Positions 62,701 to 64,000 of a stretch of DNA of 64,000 nt are shown here, piece after piece. A program made the position numbers and the translations under genes. The DNA lies in the NCBI GenBank assembly GCA_018894105.1, contig CM032127.1, positions 157,001 to 221,000 on the forward strand, in the 5' to 3' direction. Origin of the DNA: Jacaranda mimosifolia. Its lineage: Eukaryota; Streptophyta; Magnoliopsida; Lamiales; Bignoniaceae. The notes beneath the pieces were generated by a model, which was given only the letters and a program-made list of their open reading frames with translations, made no database searches and was not told where the DNA came from. Within the stretch, counting starts at the first letter, position 1, and each line of letters begins with the position of its first letter.

Positions 62701-63950
62701 CCAGCCTGAGAATTCAGCAGGAGGAGCAAACATAAATGTATAATTTCAGAATTCCAAAGCCAAGGTACTAGCAGGATCGCCTGGTCTTACTTTGTCTTTA
62801 TCTATATTTTACAAGAGGACATCTTTTTGAGTGTCAGAAATGGAATGCATAGGCTAATGCACTAAACCAAGTAAAAATTAACCTACCCCAGATTTGGAAA
62901 AGAAGGTCTTCCACCAGTGAGCTACAGTTTCTCCATTGTCCATACGAACAGCATACCCAGGATTAACATCACATGAACCGGAGTGCTGCTAAAGAATTCC
63001 AGTTTAATATACATTTTCCATGAGAATAAAAATTCGATGTTCACCAATATATCATAGACCAAAGCACAAGAAATTAGGGAGCACAACTGGAAACAGCATA
63101 AGTGATTACCTCTGAGAATCTAGAGATAGACATATACAACCCATGGCATGCGCAAACAACTCCAAGAAGCCCAGTATCACTGAGAAATAAATTTCCACCT
63201 TTTGAATGATCCAGTTAGTGCAGATCAACATGGCATTCAGCAAAAATATCTTTAGCCACAGAAGAGTATCAAAAACTTACTTGTGCCAGAACAGAAAACA
63301 CGAGGGAAACTGCTGGAAGGATTATGCCCATGATGGTTAGCAGAAACATTGCTTTCAACAGGAACTTTCTGCAAAGCTGTTACATCCGCATACTTCTGGA
63401 GCTTCCAAGTGTTAGGAAAGATTGAACTGACATTATCGTTTCCAATTAGAGAAGAAAAACTCGCTATGTCTTTCTCATGGGTGTTTTGACATGCTACTGC
63501 ATATGATTTCTGAAAATTTAAGTTGGCAGCCTTAAGTACTGCAGAACTGTTGCCACAATTCACAGTAGAATTAAAGGAAATAAGCGGAAGAAAGACCTCT
63601 GCAGATATCAAATTTTGGTAGTCAGTGCTGTGCGGCCATAAGCTAGGAAGGCCTGGAAGTCTACTCCCTGTGGTAAAGCCATGCGGGGTCCCACGATTTA
63701 GTGAAACCTGACTGGAGTCATGAATAGGCTTTGCATCCAATAAATGCTGCAAATCACAGGAGACGTGCACTGAAGGCCCCGAAAGAAGAGATAGAAACGT
63801 AGCTCCAAGATCAGCATGGGGCAAGTTGTCGAGACCATGCATGTTAGAAATCATATGCTCTTGAGGCATTTCACTGGTTAAAGACATTGATTCTGGCGGA
63901 AGTTGCAAATAAAGATGACAATCGGCATTGGGAAACTGTTGGGGGCAAAG
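53705..63950 (-). CDS. SET-domain histone-lysine methyltransferase, trithorax-like (5' end may be beyond window)
   Basis: Minus-strand exons, 5' to 3': 63281-63950, 63110-63198, 62887-62988, 61439-62099, 60261-61313, 60040-60097, 57830-59649, 56751-56892, 56526-56637, 55187-55354, 54917-55096, 54702-54815, 54441-54623, 53981-54025 and 53705-53839. All join in frame: 1843 codons plus stop. The first exon follows an AG acceptor at the window edge, so upstream exons are likely. The N-terminal part has a Cys/His block (GVVCACHGLYM..EHSG-type, then CDVNPGYAVRMDNGETVAHW and IRVLEGHRGWDWPEEIS). The long middle is Ser/Lys-rich with a KKRRKTVKW nuclear signal. The C-terminus is an intact SET domain: SGIHALGLY, VEYVGEIVGLRVADRRE, ARFVNHSCQPNC, EEITYDYHF, and post-SET CYCNSKNC. 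This predicts a chromatin histone methyltransferase; the target lysine is not determined. Only a PHD stub (FCCVCGSSDKDEL) remains; see the relic feature. Confidence 0.85.
55815..56476 (-). pseudogene. Relic PHD / extended-PHD exons inside an intron of the SET gene
   Basis: The intron between exons 56526-56637 and 55187-55354 contains, in the right order and strand, short matches to what I recall of PHD-ePHD segments in related plant SET proteins. After an acceptor TTTGCAG at 56477 the sequence reads FVHIVL (compare VHQACYG) and, in a shifted frame, NCRACNT (compare YCRPCKT); near 55884-55930 LRSRT...KW (compare ALRSR..VKSLLKAW); near 55820-55855 TPLTRCQN (compare WTPGTRCPN). Stops and frameshifts lie between them. 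The matches are short and recalled, not aligned. Confidence 0.5.
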
Positions 63951-64000
63951 CTAGGGGAGAAGAAATTTAATCTCATAGACTCAGCATCACAAAATGAAAT

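Noticed and set aside
1..64000. Prokaryote-style systems (operons, CRISPR, integrons, phage) and tRNA or rRNA genes
   Set aside because: Every supported gene is a spliced or typical plant gene; no direct-repeat/spacer array or cloverleaf-like gene was recognised by eye, although a tRNA scan was not possible.

Overview
The window is nuclear DNA from a flowering plant, almost certainly a eudicot. It has intron-rich genes with GT-AG splice sites, AT-rich introns and intergenic DNA, many plant DNA transposons, and proteins whose nearest recognisable relatives are Arabidopsis families (GOS11, type-B ARR, VPS55, KNAT3, neurochondrin, HPAT, a trithorax-like SET protein). No prokaryotic features, CRISPR arrays or convincing RNA genes were seen. 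Exon models were built by hand from splice signals, reading-frame continuity and recalled family conservation; no alignment was run.

Layout. 1-5.2 kb: a minus-strand Golgi Qb-SNARE gene (GOS11-like, 5 exons) with a complete hAT-type MITE in its third intron. 5.6-12.3 kb: one 6.7-kb Mutator-like element (MULE) with degenerate terminal inverted repeats and a perfect 9-bp target duplication. It is filled with four different tandem-repeat families that share an AGTAYA word, plus remnants of the two ends of a transposase and a nested retrotransposon scrap. 12.3-15.2 kb: repeat-rich intergenic DNA. 15.2-18.2 kb: a plus-strand type-B response regulator whose expected phospho-acceptor Asp is Glu, with a probable GC-AG intron. 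19.8-23.6 kb: a plus-strand VPS55 gene with a long spliced leader. 23.6-33.4 kb: about 10 kb without a protein gene, holding several MITEs (hAT-like, CACTA, and a family found elsewhere in the window), microsatellites and a GC-rich promoter-like island.

33.4-36.7 kb: a plus-strand class II KNOX homeobox gene (KNAT3-like). 37.6-38.25 kb: LTR-retrotransposon-like debris, followed by an orphan exon-like segment. 39.0-39.8 kb: a single-exon minus-strand gene of a plant family of unknown function. It shares a 612-bp divergent promoter, carrying three TGGGCC site II motifs, with a 17-exon neurochondrin-family gene (40.4-47.5 kb, plus). 48.6-52.7 kb: a plus-strand hydroxyproline O-arabinosyltransferase (8 exons). 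53.7-64 kb: a large minus-strand SET-domain histone methyltransferase gene whose 5' end may lie beyond the window. Its PHD / extended-PHD region appears to have decayed inside an intron while the SET and post-SET exons remain intact.

The genes are not an operon or an obvious pathway cluster; they are ordinary neighbouring plant genes in Golgi/endosome trafficking, cytokinin-type signalling, transcription, cell-wall glycosylation and chromatin. The most unusual signals are the repeat-built MULE, the Asp-to-Glu receiver, and the relic PHD exons in the SET gene.
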